Part shown: in pieces, positions 51,105-59,783 of the stretch
Position numbering within the stretch: position 1 is the first letter of the stretch
Layout of the letters: each line of letters starts with the position of its first letter
Source: JBELHO01 sp042091375
Lineage (GTDB): Bacteria > Pseudomonadota > Gammaproteobacteria > Enterobacterales > Alteromonadaceae
Direction of reading: 5' to 3'
Assembly (NCBI GenBank): GCA_042091375.1
Contig: JBELHO010000002.1
Coordinates: 62,001-126,000 of the forward strand
Length of the DNA: 64,000 nucleotides
Notes under the pieces: generated by a model
The model's input: only the letters and a program-made list of their open reading frames with translations
Told to the model about the DNA's origin: nothing
The model's database searches: none
Translations under genes and position numbers: made by a program

Positions 51105-53570
51105 ATGAAAAAGCTAGTTCTCAGTATTGCCATCGCTGCCAGCATTGGCCTGACTGCCTGTGATGATGAAACAATAAAAGACGTTCAACAAGAAGTTGCT
51201 GCTAATGGCCCTGCAGTAACGCCATCAGCTCGTGTGGTATTTGACCCTACCAACGGTGTCTTATCTGTGCCGAATGATTTACTCTTTCAAGGCTCAGTAG
51301 ATGGCACTTTGCAAATACCAGGTGAACAAGGCACATTGGCAGATAATGCCGATCCTCAATTAGCTTTAGGTACGCAAGATGGATGGTCTATTGCTCAACC
51401 GTTTGTGCTAGCAATTGACTTTCCCGCCGGCACTGGATTAGATTCACCTTCAGTGTTTAGCGCTGATTCGGTTAAAATTTATCAAGCGACTATGGGCGGT
51501 GACGCCACAGATGCCGATTGTGCAGCTGTTGAGCGCGGTTTAGCCTGTAAAATAGTTAAAGAATTGGTATTTGGCGTAGATTTTATTGCCCAAGCTTCTG
51601 GTAATAGTGTTTCTATCATACCAACCAAGCCGCTAGCGGCTAAAACGACTTACCTAGTGGCATTGACTGATAGCCTCAAAGACAACAACGGCAAAGCTGT
51701 TGCGCCTTCAACCACCTATGAGCTAGTCAAGCAAGATATCACAACAGATCCGTTAGGCAGTGCATCGCAATTGGGTTTACAGTTAATTATCAACAGTTTT
51801 GAGACGGCTATCAGCTCTACTGGAGTCAATAAAGAAAATATCATTTATACTATGGCGATGACTACCCAATCTACTACTGATGCGATATTCGCAGTTAAGT
51901 CGGTAATGGTTGGCAATTTGCAGCAAGGGGTTTTCCCTACCATAGGTATTCAAGATACTGGCGCGTCGGTTGCTGACATATTGGCCGGATTTCTTCCGCC
52001 AGAACAAGTGCCATTATTTCAAACTGCCAATTACATGCGCGGCAGTATTACACTGCCTTATTACTTAGGTATTCCGTCAATTGCTGATCCAACTGCACCA
52101 ATGACCGAACGCATTCGTGCTTTGTGTGATTCAGGTGCGACTTTGGCTGGTTTAGCCGCAAGTAATCCAGCAGCGATCCCTGCAGATGCGGTTAGTGCAA
52201 CTGATGCGCAATGTATGGCTATTTCTGCGGCAAGTGGTTTACCTGCACCAGGTTTACGCGACCTAAGTAGTCTATTCCCTGTTGATGTTGAACGTCACAT
52301 CACTAAGTTCAATCCAGTGCCGGCACCAAGTGCCCCGAGCGATATGCCGTGGATTGGTGATCCGGGAACCCTAGATGTGCAAATGACTACACCTGATCTT
52401 GCCGTCGCCAATGCCGTTCGTGCCAGTTTGGGCTTACCAGCATTAGTTAAGCCAGAAAACGGCTTTCCTGTGGTTATGTTGCAACACGGTATAACGTCAA
52501 ATAAAGAAGCTATGTTGTTGATCACTGGTGCTATGTCATTACAAGGTTTAGCCACTGTAGCGATTGATTTCCCACTACACGGCAGTCGCGGTTTTGATCT
52601 TAATGGCGACGGTATCGATGAATTGAACTCGTCAATATCGGCACTGTTTTTTGCTAACTTAGCTAGTCTACCTACTGCACGTGATAACTTGAAGCAAGCG
52701 CAAGCTGATATGCTTGGTCTGCGTTTTGGTTTGAATTTTATCGGTGGTGTTGATCCACTTGGCAATCCGATGGATTTAGAGATAGATACGTCATCAGTCA
52801 CCTTTTTAGGTAGCTCTTTTGGGGCAATGAATGGCATGAACTTTTTAGCCTTTGCCAACACTTCATTAGATCCAGCTGTTGACCCTATGTTTGCAGTAAA
52901 AGCCGCTTCTCTTAATGTGCCTGGAATGATGTTTGCTAACTTTGGTATGGAGTCTCCAGCATTTGAAGTGTTAGCCAAGTCTAATTTGACCTTGCAAGCT
53001 TCACCTGATTTCCAAGCTTTAGTGGATGCAACTTATCCAGACGGAGCTGATGCGGGACAGTTAGGTGCTTTGTATGTGCAGTTTTACAATGCCTTATCAG
53101 CTGAGCAGCAAGCCGGATTAGATGCGGTATTTGCCCAGTTTACCTTTGCTGCGGAAACCTTGTTAGATTCAGGTGATCCGATCAGTTCTGTGGACTTGTT
53201 GGCTGCGTCACAAACGCCTATTCACTTAACTGAAGTGGTTGGTAATGGCGTTGATAACTTGCCAGACCAAGTGGTTACCAATACCGCACCATTTACCCCG
53301 TTAGGTGGTACTGATCCTATCATACCTCTACTTGGCTTACCTGTAGTATCTAGTACTCTAGCTTCTACTGATGGCTCTCCGGTATCAGGTGCAGTGCGCT
53401 TTTTATACGGCTCACACGGTTCGGCACTTAGCCCAGCTCACACTGATGGCGTCACTGCCAGTCCTGAATATGCCGCTAGGGCAACAGTTGAAATGCAATC
53501 GCAAATAGCGACATTTTTAGCAACTCAAGGGCAGATTATTCTCATTACTGATGAAGAAATGGTCGAATAA
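51105..53570 (+). CDS. VolA/Pla-1/cef-family surface lipase lipoprotein
   Basis: An 821-residue lipoprotein with lipobox L-T-A-C (Cys19). A bacterial Ig-like N-terminal region (R-V-V-F-D-P-T-N-G ... P-N-D-L-L) is followed by the alpha/beta hydrolase part. Q-H-G-I-T-S-N-K is the oxyanion segment, G-S-S571-F-G the nucleophile elbow, and the late Y-G-S-H-G-S near residue 763 a candidate histidine. VolA cuts host or environmental lysophospholipids at the cell surface so that fatty acids can be taken up. fadD lies 1.2 kb upstream and a FadR-like site precedes this gene. GGGGAG 7 nt upstream supports the start; a terminator follows. Confidence 0.88.
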   Translation: MKKLVLSIAIAASIGLTACDDETIKDVQQEVAANGPAVTPSARVVFDPTNGVLSVPNDLLFQGSVDGTLQIPGEQGTLADNADPQLALGTQDGWSIAQPFVLAIDFPAGTGLDSPSVFSADSVKIYQATMGGDATDADCAAVERGLACKIVKELVFGVDFIAQASGNSVSIIPTKPLAAKTTYLVALTDSLKDNNGKAVAPSTTYELVKQDITTDPLGSASQLGLQLIINSFETAISSTGVNKENIIYTMAMTTQSTTDAIFAVKSVMVGNLQQGVFPTIGIQDTGASVADILAGFLPPEQVPLFQTANYMRGSITLPYYLGIPSIADPTAPMTERIRALCDSGATLAGLAASNPAAIPADAVSATDAQCMAISAASGLPAPGLRDLSSLFPVDVERHITKFNPVPAPSAPSDMPWIGDPGTLDVQMTTPDLAVANAVRASLGLPALVKPENGFPVVMLQHGITSNKEAMLLITGAMSLQGLATVAIDFPLHGSRGFDLNGDGIDELNSSISALFFANLASLPTARDNLKQAQADMLGLRFGLNFIGGVDPLGNPMDLEIDTSSVTFLGSSFGAMNGMNFLAFANTSLDPAVDPMFAVKAASLNVPGMMFANFGMESPAFEVLAKSNLTLQASPDFQALVDATYPDGADAGQLGALYVQFYNALSAEQQAGLDAVFAQFTFAAETLLDSGDPISSVDLLAASQTPIHLTEVVGNGVDNLPDQVVTNTAPFTPLGGTDPIIPLLGLPVVSSTLASTDGSPVSGAVRFLYGSHGSALSPAHTDGVTASPEYAARATVEMQSQIATFLATQGQIILITDEEMVE

Positions 53571-53593
53571 GCAGTAACACTATTCTTGTTATC

Positions 53594-53617
53594 AAAGCCC
53601 TCCGTAGTGAGGGCTTT
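53594..53617 (+). terminator. Rho-independent terminator of the lipase gene
   Basis: AAAGCCCTC (53594-53602) pairs with GAGGGCTTT (53609-53617) around CGTAGT, followed by TTTT. Confidence 0.92.
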
Positions 53618-53683
53618 TTTTATGAGATAATGCCCCCATATGTGATCTCAATATTGATAAACTTTATTTGCTAAGGAAATTTT

Positions 53684-54727
53684 GTGGAATTTTTATATGA
53701 ATATGGCCTGTTTTTGGCGAAAGCTGTGACTTTTGTTTTGGCTTTTGCTGCCATTGTTGCCGTAGTTGCTGCTTCGGCAATAAAACAAACCAGTAAAAAA
53801 GGACATTTAGAAATTACTGATTTATCCGAACAATACGCAGAAGTTGAACAAGATGTCATCGAGCACTTATTGACCAAAGAAGAATTAAAAGAAAAGCAAA
53901 AGAAAGATAAAAAAATAGCTAAAGAGTTAGCCAAGGCTGACAAAAAAAAGGCTAAAGACGAGACAACTGAGCCCAGTCCTAAACTATTTGTTATTGACTT
54001 TAAAGGCAGTGTCGATGCCAAAGAAGTGAATTCATTGCGCGAAGAAGTCTCGGCCATTTTAGCGGTGGCTAAGCCAAACGATGAAGTATTTATTCGCTTG
54101 GAAAGCCCTGGTGGTATGGTTCACGGTTATGGTTTAGCCTCATCTCAGTTAGACCGTATTAGACAACACAATATTCCGTTGACGGCCTCGGTTGATAAAG
54201 TGGCAGCCAGTGGTGGTTACATGATGGCATGTGTAGCAAATACCATAGTTTCCGCGCCTTTTGCCATTATCGGTTCGATTGGGGTGATCGCTCAATTACC
54301 CAATTTCAATAAATTATTAAAGAAGAATCATGTTGATTTTGAAATGTTTACTGCCGGCGAATACAAGCGAACTGTTACTATGTTTGGTGAAAATACCGAT
54401 AAAGGCCGAGAAAAATTTAGCCAAGAGTTAGAAGATACCCATGTTCTATTTAAAGACTTTGTCAGTGAGCATCGACCTAGCTTAGCACTAGACAAAGTAG
54501 CTACCGGAGAGCATTGGTTTGGTCGTCAAGCAAAAGCGTTGGGCTTGGTTGATGAGATCCAAACCAGTGATGATTATTTACAGTCGCGCAGTAAGTCTCA
54601 CCAAATAGTCCAAATCCATTATGCCACTAAAAAAGGCATAGCAGAAAAATTAGGTAAAGCTGTATCCTTGTCTGTAGACAGTATGATTGGCAAATTATGG
54701 CAAAGTAATCGCACTTTCCGACAGTAA
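53684..54727 (+). CDS. sohB: Inner-membrane S49 protease SohB
   Basis: A 347-residue protease (E. coli SohB is 349). It has an N-terminal membrane segment (about 9-30), a Lys/Glu-rich linker (about 60-95, longest charged stretch in the window) and the S49 core with the S176/K228 dyad in V-A-A-S-G-G-Y-M and A-G-E-Y-K-R-T. R-L-E-S-P-G-G-M-V-H-G-Y is the conserved substrate-side block. The start codon is GTG at 53684, with AAGGA 6 nt upstream. Confidence 0.95.
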   Translation: MEFLYEYGLFLAKAVTFVLAFAAIVAVVAASAIKQTSKKGHLEITDLSEQYAEVEQDVIEHLLTKEELKEKQKKDKKIAKELAKADKKKAKDETTEPSPKLFVIDFKGSVDAKEVNSLREEVSAILAVAKPNDEVFIRLESPGGMVHGYGLASSQLDRIRQHNIPLTASVDKVAASGGYMMACVANTIVSAPFAIIGSIGVIAQLPNFNKLLKKNHVDFEMFTAGEYKRTVTMFGENTDKGREKFSQELEDTHVLFKDFVSEHRPSLALDKVATGEHWFGRQAKALGLVDEIQTSDDYLQSRSKSHQIVQIHYATKKGIAEKLGKAVSLSVDSMIGKLWQSNRTFRQ

Positions 54728-54787
54728 ATTACTCAACATAAGCAGTACTAATTAACATAATTAACGGGGTGAAATAGAGATAGCCAT

Positions 54788-55438
54788 ATGGATGCAGATT
54801 TTTGGCACAATTGCTGGCAGCGCAATTCGTTGGGCTTTCATCAACACAGTGTTCACCCTTTTATTATCGAGCATCTTGCCCCCTTATTGACTTGTCGCCA
54901 GCAACAGGTGTTTGTGCCCTTGTGTGGTAAGTCGCTTGATATGCTCTGGCTAGCACAACACGCAAAGGTCACTGGCGCTGAGTTAAGTGCTATTGCTTGT
55001 AGGGACTTTTTCAAACAGAATCAACTGCCATATCAGCAAGAATTGCTCGACCAACACAGCCGATATTGGTTTGACAATATCACCTTATTTCAAGGTGATT
55101 TTTTTGCGCTGTCGGCGCAAAGGGTAGGGAATGTAGATTGGATTTATGATCGCGCTGCACTGATCGCTTTACCCAAAGCTTTACAGCAGCAATATGTTAC
55201 TCACTTATTGAGTTTTTTATCCGCATCGACTACTTTGTGTTTAATTACGATAGAATTTCCTCGCAATGAACTCGAAGGACCGCCTTTTCCTGTGTTCGCT
55301 GAAGATGTGCACACCTTATTTAACAATTGCCAAATAGACTGTATTGCCTCTCGTGAGTTAGCCGATAAGCGTTTTGCTCAGCGTACATTTCAAGTCAGTC
55401 ACCTCGTTGAACGTCTTTATTTTATTACTCAGCCATAG
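54788..55438 (+). CDS. tpm: Thiopurine S-methyltransferase
   Basis: A 216-residue SAM-dependent methyltransferase of TPMT type (usually about 218 aa). It starts F-W-x-x-x-W-Q-R-N-S-L-G-F-H-Q, followed by V-F-V-P-L-C-G-K-S-L-D-M-x-W-L (SAM site) and I-Y-D-R-A-A-L-I-A-L-P. Bacterial members methylate thiopurines and oxidised selenium or tellurium. It lies 60 bp after sohB on the same strand. Confidence 0.9.
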   Translation: MDADFWHNCWQRNSLGFHQHSVHPFIIEHLAPLLTCRQQQVFVPLCGKSLDMLWLAQHAKVTGAELSAIACRDFFKQNQLPYQQELLDQHSRYWFDNITLFQGDFFALSAQRVGNVDWIYDRAALIALPKALQQQYVTHLLSFLSASTTLCLITIEFPRNELEGPPFPVFAEDVHTLFNNCQIDCIASRELADKRFAQRTFQVSHLVERLYFITQP

Positions 55439-55584
55439 CCAGCAGTTAACTGGTCACAGTAGACTGTTTGCTCAAACCTTGCTTTGCTGATGAGCACAAC
55501 GTGCATTCTGCAGGATATTTTACTGTGATAATTTATCAATTCTGGTAGATTACCACTAACAATAAAAAAAAGGACTCCCGTTCA

Positions 55585-56991
55585 ATGCAAAAAAAATTAT
55601 TAGCAATGCCTGTGCTTATCAAAGTATTACTCGCGGTGATACTTATGTTAGCCAGTACTTTTGGGTTAAATAGCGAATATCAGTTTGTTGGTTATATACT
55701 GTTATTTTCTGCGCTTTACGTAGTTAATGAAGGTTTTGGTTTTTCTTTATTTATCAAAATTTCTTTAGCCCTAGTACTCGGTATAGTATTGGCGTCCTCT
55801 GGGTTGTTTTATGCTGGTGACTTACAGGCAATTCGTCCCGTTGGCAGCAAAATATTTATGAATTGCCTCACCATGGCATTAGTACCTTTGGTTTTTTCAT
55901 CTATTGTAACCGGCGTGACTAGCTTAGGTGATATCAGTAAATTGAATAAAATTGGTTTAAAAACCATTGGTTATTATATCGCAACAACAGCAATTGCTAT
56001 TACTATAGGTTTGAGCTTAGCCAATGTGTTTCAACCGGGTAAAAATTTAGACAGTGAAGTAAGAACACAATTTGAGCAAAATTTTAGTTCTTCGGCATCG
56101 ACTAAAGTGGTTGCTGCTGAACAAAACAAACAAACATTATTTGAGGGGCTACAAGCTATTTTCCCCAAAAATATTTTTGAGTCTATTAGTAAAGCTAAGC
56201 CCGACATGCTGCAATTAATATTTTTTGCGGTTATTTGTGGTGTGGCTTTATTGCAAATGGATCCAAAAGTAGCTGAACCAGTGATCAAGGTTTTTACTGG
56301 CATTACTGAAATGACCATTAAAATCATTATGATGGTAATGAGATTGGCACCCTATGGGGTGTTTGCGTTAATTGCCTCGACGGTGGCTGGCACCCAAGGA
56401 ACAGGTCTGATCCTTACCTTAATACCTTTTTCGTTAGTGGTAGTAGCAGCGCTATTAATTCACGGTATAGGCACTAATAGTCTTTCCCTTATTTTCCTCT
56501 CAAAAAAGAGTCCAAAATGGTTCTTTGCCCGTGCTAAAGAGGTAGCCATCACTGCGTTTTCTACTTCATCAAGCGGCGCGACTATGCCGTTAACTATGGA
56601 AGTTACTGAAGACAAACTAAAGGTTAAAAAGCAAGTATCTGGTTTTGTTGTGCCTTTAGGGGCGACCATAAATATGGACGGAACCGCACTTTTTCAGGGG
56701 GTTTCGGCGATATTTTTAGCTAATATCTACGGTATTGATTTAACCTTAGCCGACCAATTAACTGTGGTTGGCTTAGCCGTGATGGCATCGATTGGCACTG
56801 CGGCAGTACCCGGCGTTGGTATTGTCATATTAACTATGATCTTAGTGGCAGTGGGGATACCGGCGGAAGGTATTTTATTTATTCTACCAGTCAATAACTT
56901 ACTCGACATGTGTCGAACCACTACAAACGTTATGGGGGATATGACTTGCGCAGTATATATCGACCATAAAATGAAAGACCACGAAGGGTAA
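55585..56991 (+). CDS. Dicarboxylate/amino acid:cation symporter (DAACS/SLC1 family)
   Basis: A 468-residue inner-membrane transporter. It has the re-entrant hairpin serine motif A-F-S-T-S-S-S-G-A-T-M-P, the N-M-D-G-T-A-L transport motif, and G-T-A-A-V-P-G-V-G followed by the cation-site N-N-L-L-D-M-C-R-T-T-x-N-V. It takes up glutamate/aspartate or C4-dicarboxylates with Na+ or H+. The Arg after M-C in the last segment is usual in acidic amino-acid carriers, but substrate choice is not certain. AAAAGGACT upstream gives a ribosome binding site. Confidence 0.92.
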   Translation: MQKKLLAMPVLIKVLLAVILMLASTFGLNSEYQFVGYILLFSALYVVNEGFGFSLFIKISLALVLGIVLASSGLFYAGDLQAIRPVGSKIFMNCLTMALVPLVFSSIVTGVTSLGDISKLNKIGLKTIGYYIATTAIAITIGLSLANVFQPGKNLDSEVRTQFEQNFSSSASTKVVAAEQNKQTLFEGLQAIFPKNIFESISKAKPDMLQLIFFAVICGVALLQMDPKVAEPVIKVFTGITEMTIKIIMMVMRLAPYGVFALIASTVAGTQGTGLILTLIPFSLVVVAALLIHGIGTNSLSLIFLSKKSPKWFFARAKEVAITAFSTSSSGATMPLTMEVTEDKLKVKKQVSGFVVPLGATINMDGTALFQGVSAIFLANIYGIDLTLADQLTVVGLAVMASIGTAAVPGVGIVILTMILVAVGIPAEGILFILPVNNLLDMCRTTTNVMGDMTCAVYIDHKMKDHEG

Positions 56992-57143
56992 AGATCTGAT
57001 CTTTTACTCTATACTAGGCAGTTATTTCAGCTTATTATTAATTCAGTGATTACATTGAAGATATACCTTGTGCTAATTATAGCTGGTTTATTATCTGGCT
57101 AAAATCAGGTTTACTGTTAAAAATATGATCAGGGAAATACGGT

Positions 57144-59234
57144 ATGACATTTATTAAATCTTTCGGTTTCATTTTGCTGTTGAATACACTGTTGGCTTGT
57201 GGAGGTGGAAGTGAGAGTTTAAGTGCCAATGGTAACGATAATAACAATGGATCTGGTAATGTTATTAGCATCACCCTCAATATTTCTGATCAATTGGTCA
57301 CCGAGCAAAATTCGGCAACCATCACTGCGACAGTAACACAAGGCAATGCGGCGATGGCCAGCCAAGTAGTTACCTTTACATCTACTCTAGGTAATTTAAA
57401 TCCAGAAGCAGGTACAGCATTAACCGACAGTAGCGGTGTTGCCTCTATTGTTTTAAATGCCGGTGAAGTGGCTGGTGCGGGAACGGTGACTGCCTCACTG
57501 TCATCGGGAGAACAAGCGACTATTGGTTTTACCACGCAAGGTTCGAGTCAAGTGGTGATCAGGTTAGGCAGTGGTCAACCCTTTGTCGAGGGCACTATTG
57601 ATTTATCATTAACGCAAATATCAGCGGGTAGCACTAGTACCGTCTCAGTCTCACTCGTTGATGATACCGGTGCTTTGTATAACGAAGTCGTCGATGTTAA
57701 TTTTTCATCAGTTTGTGCCGATGCTGTGCCACCCTCTGCAGAAATTGATGCTGTCATTACCACATCCAGTGGGCAAGCCGCGGCAACTTACCTAGCCAAA
57801 GGCTGTGTCGGTGATGATGTTATCAGTGTCAATGCCATTGTTAACAATACCAATTTGTCAGCAACTGGGGTTCTTAATGTATTAGCTGCCAATATTGGTA
57901 GTATTGAATTTGTTTCAGCCACGCCAGATGCCATAGGCATAGTTGGCACCGGTGCTGTAGGCGGCGCAGAGAGTTCTACTGTGGTTTTTCGAGTGTTAGA
58001 CACCAATGGTAACCCAGTCAATAATCAGGCCATTGACTTTTCTTTGAGTACCGAAACCGGAGGTATTAATCTGATCCCAGTCAGTGCCACCACCAATGCC
58101 GAAGGCTTAGTGCAAACCGTGGTCAATTCAGGCACAGTCGCTACTTCAATAAGAGTCATTGCCAATGTGGTTGATAGCGATCCTATGATCAGTTCGCAAT
58201 CGAGTGTTTTGGTGGTTTCAACGGGCATTCCCGATCAGGATAGTTTTAGTTTATCGGCAGATATTGTCAATCCAGAAGCATGGGATATCGATGGCACCGA
58301 AGTACAGATCACCGCAAGATTAGCGGATGCTTTCAACAACCCAGTACCAGATGGAACGGCAGTGAGCTTCGCTACTGAAGGTGGTGCTATTGAACCATCG
58401 TGTGTTACCGTGTCTGGGGTTTGTTCGGTAACATGGACCAGTCAATTTCCCCGCCCAGAGGGACATATTCTCGGCGATGTCAATAATTTAAACCATCCAC
58501 CAGAAACAACCAATACTATGGGGCAGTCATTTGGCGGTCGAGTGAGTATTGTTGCTACAGCCATAGGCGAGGAATCTTTTCCCGACAGCAACGGCAATGG
58601 TCGTTTCGATGAGCAAGAGATCACTGGCTTCTTAGGTAATGATGTCAGTGGTAAGCCCTTCGACTTAAAAGAGGCGTTTGCAGATTACAATGAAGATGGA
58701 TTCTTTAATCCCGGAGAAAATCACCCCAATGAACAAAGTGGTGGTGAATTAGAAGAATACCTTGATTTTAACAACGATGGCCAGTTTACCAGTGCAGACA
58801 ACCAGTACAATGGGGTGCTATGTGCTGTTGAACAACACAGTGGCTGCTCAATTGAGCAACAATCAATTAATGTGCGCGGTCAATTAGTGCTGGTGATGTC
58901 AGGGAGCAGTGCGCGGTTTATCACTACTCAACCTGCTAATGATCAACCGCTAGTGATTGTCGGAGAAAACACCGCGTCAGCCTCGGTAGTCATAGCCGAT
59001 CTGCACAATCAACCTATGCCTTTTGATTCATTAATTGAGTTCACGTCCACCGTAGGTTCGATAGCTGCCGGTTCACCTGTTCGTTGGGGCAATGATGCAC
59101 ATAATGGTGGAGGAGGCTTTACCGTGATTGTCAAAGGCGATAAAGAGCCTAAATCTGGAAGCTTAATAGTGACAGTTACTACCCCAAGTGGTGTGGTTTC
59201 CTCTCATACTGTGGCAGATATTATTATCCAATAA
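57144..59234 (+). CDS. Ig-like (Big_1-type) surface lipoprotein with EF-hand-like loops
   Basis: A 696-residue lipoprotein with lipobox L-L-A-C (Cys19) and a Gly/Ser/Asn-rich linker. Several invasin-like Ig domains follow, with repeated T-D-S-S-G-V-A-S and T-N-A-E-G-L-V-Q turns at about 40-125, 130-235, 240-360 and 370-455. Between 481 and 552 are three 12-residue loops with EF-hand spacing: D-S-N-G-N-G-R-F-D-E-Q-E (481), D-Y-N-E-D-G-F-F-N-P-G-E (514) and D-F-N-N-D-G-Q-F-T-S-A-D (541). The final Ig-like part is at about 600-696. It probably sits on the cell surface and binds calcium. Adhesion is an inference from the domain type. A strong terminator follows. Confidence 0.85.
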   Translation: MTFIKSFGFILLLNTLLACGGGSESLSANGNDNNNGSGNVISITLNISDQLVTEQNSATITATVTQGNAAMASQVVTFTSTLGNLNPEAGTALTDSSGVASIVLNAGEVAGAGTVTASLSSGEQATIGFTTQGSSQVVIRLGSGQPFVEGTIDLSLTQISAGSTSTVSVSLVDDTGALYNEVVDVNFSSVCADAVPPSAEIDAVITTSSGQAAATYLAKGCVGDDVISVNAIVNNTNLSATGVLNVLAANIGSIEFVSATPDAIGIVGTGAVGGAESSTVVFRVLDTNGNPVNNQAIDFSLSTETGGINLIPVSATTNAEGLVQTVVNSGTVATSIRVIANVVDSDPMISSQSSVLVVSTGIPDQDSFSLSADIVNPEAWDIDGTEVQITARLADAFNNPVPDGTAVSFATEGGAIEPSCVTVSGVCSVTWTSQFPRPEGHILGDVNNLNHPPETTNTMGQSFGGRVSIVATAIGEESFPDSNGNGRFDEQEITGFLGNDVSGKPFDLKEAFADYNEDGFFNPGENHPNEQSGGELEEYLDFNNDGQFTSADNQYNGVLCAVEQHSGCSIEQQSINVRGQLVLVMSGSSARFITTQPANDQPLVIVGENTASASVVIADLHNQPMPFDSLIEFTSTVGSIAAGSPVRWGNDAHNGGGGFTVIVKGDKEPKSGSLIVTVTTPSGVVSSHTVADIIIQ

Positions 59235-59783
59235 AGGCTATTTGATTTCTCTTACTAGTGATTTATTAACTCAGTGCCCAGCTATCAGCTGGGCACCATT
59301 TTTTGCGGATATAAACAATTCTTTTACTTTGATTGAATTAAGCGTTTAGTTTTCAGGCTTTATCGACATCTATTGTGGACATATTGATCTTTGCTGATCG
59401 TCAACAACTGAAAAAGTTTAACGCTTATCGGCAGAGTTACCAGCTTGCTTTGGCGATATTTTTATTGTTTTTCTAGTGTGTTTCGATGTTAATTATTACC
59501 AATAAATATGAATATTTGTGAAGATAGACTTAAATTCTGTGGAAAACTCTATTATGATTACGCCAAAAATAAGGCTTTTTACAGAGAAAACTAACTTTTA
59601 CAAAATAATTACTTGTCAGTTTGAGTGTTTGCAGATATATCTAATAGTAATTTACGAAATTACTTAATCATTCTCCTCGTTATATCATATGACAATGGCA
59701 TTGTTCATGTGTAAACGCTAAAAGTTAAGAGATAACAATAAAAGCCATCAGCGAGATGGGCATAAATAGGATTAACAAATCAT
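59235..59783. other. Intergenic region before topA, 549 bp
   Basis: Apart from the terminator at 59274-59296 and the topA ribosome binding site, I see no gene, repeat or recognised RNA. It is AT-rich and long enough to hold several promoters, as expected for the supercoiling-controlled topA. Confidence 0.55.
59274..59296 (+). terminator. Rho-independent terminator of the Ig-like lipoprotein gene
   Basis: GTGCCCAGCT (59274-59283) pairs perfectly with AGCTGGGCAC (59287-59296) around ATC, followed by CATTTTTTG. Confidence 0.93.

Noticed and set aside
57290..58624. Several minus-strand frames of 60-81 codons inside the Ig-like gene
   Set aside because: They are shadows of a long, well-supported plus-strand gene with no start signals of their own.
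59235..59783. Small RNA gene in the long gap before topA
   Set aside because: Apart from the terminator of the upstream gene, no promoter-plus-terminator unit or conserved RNA motif is seen.
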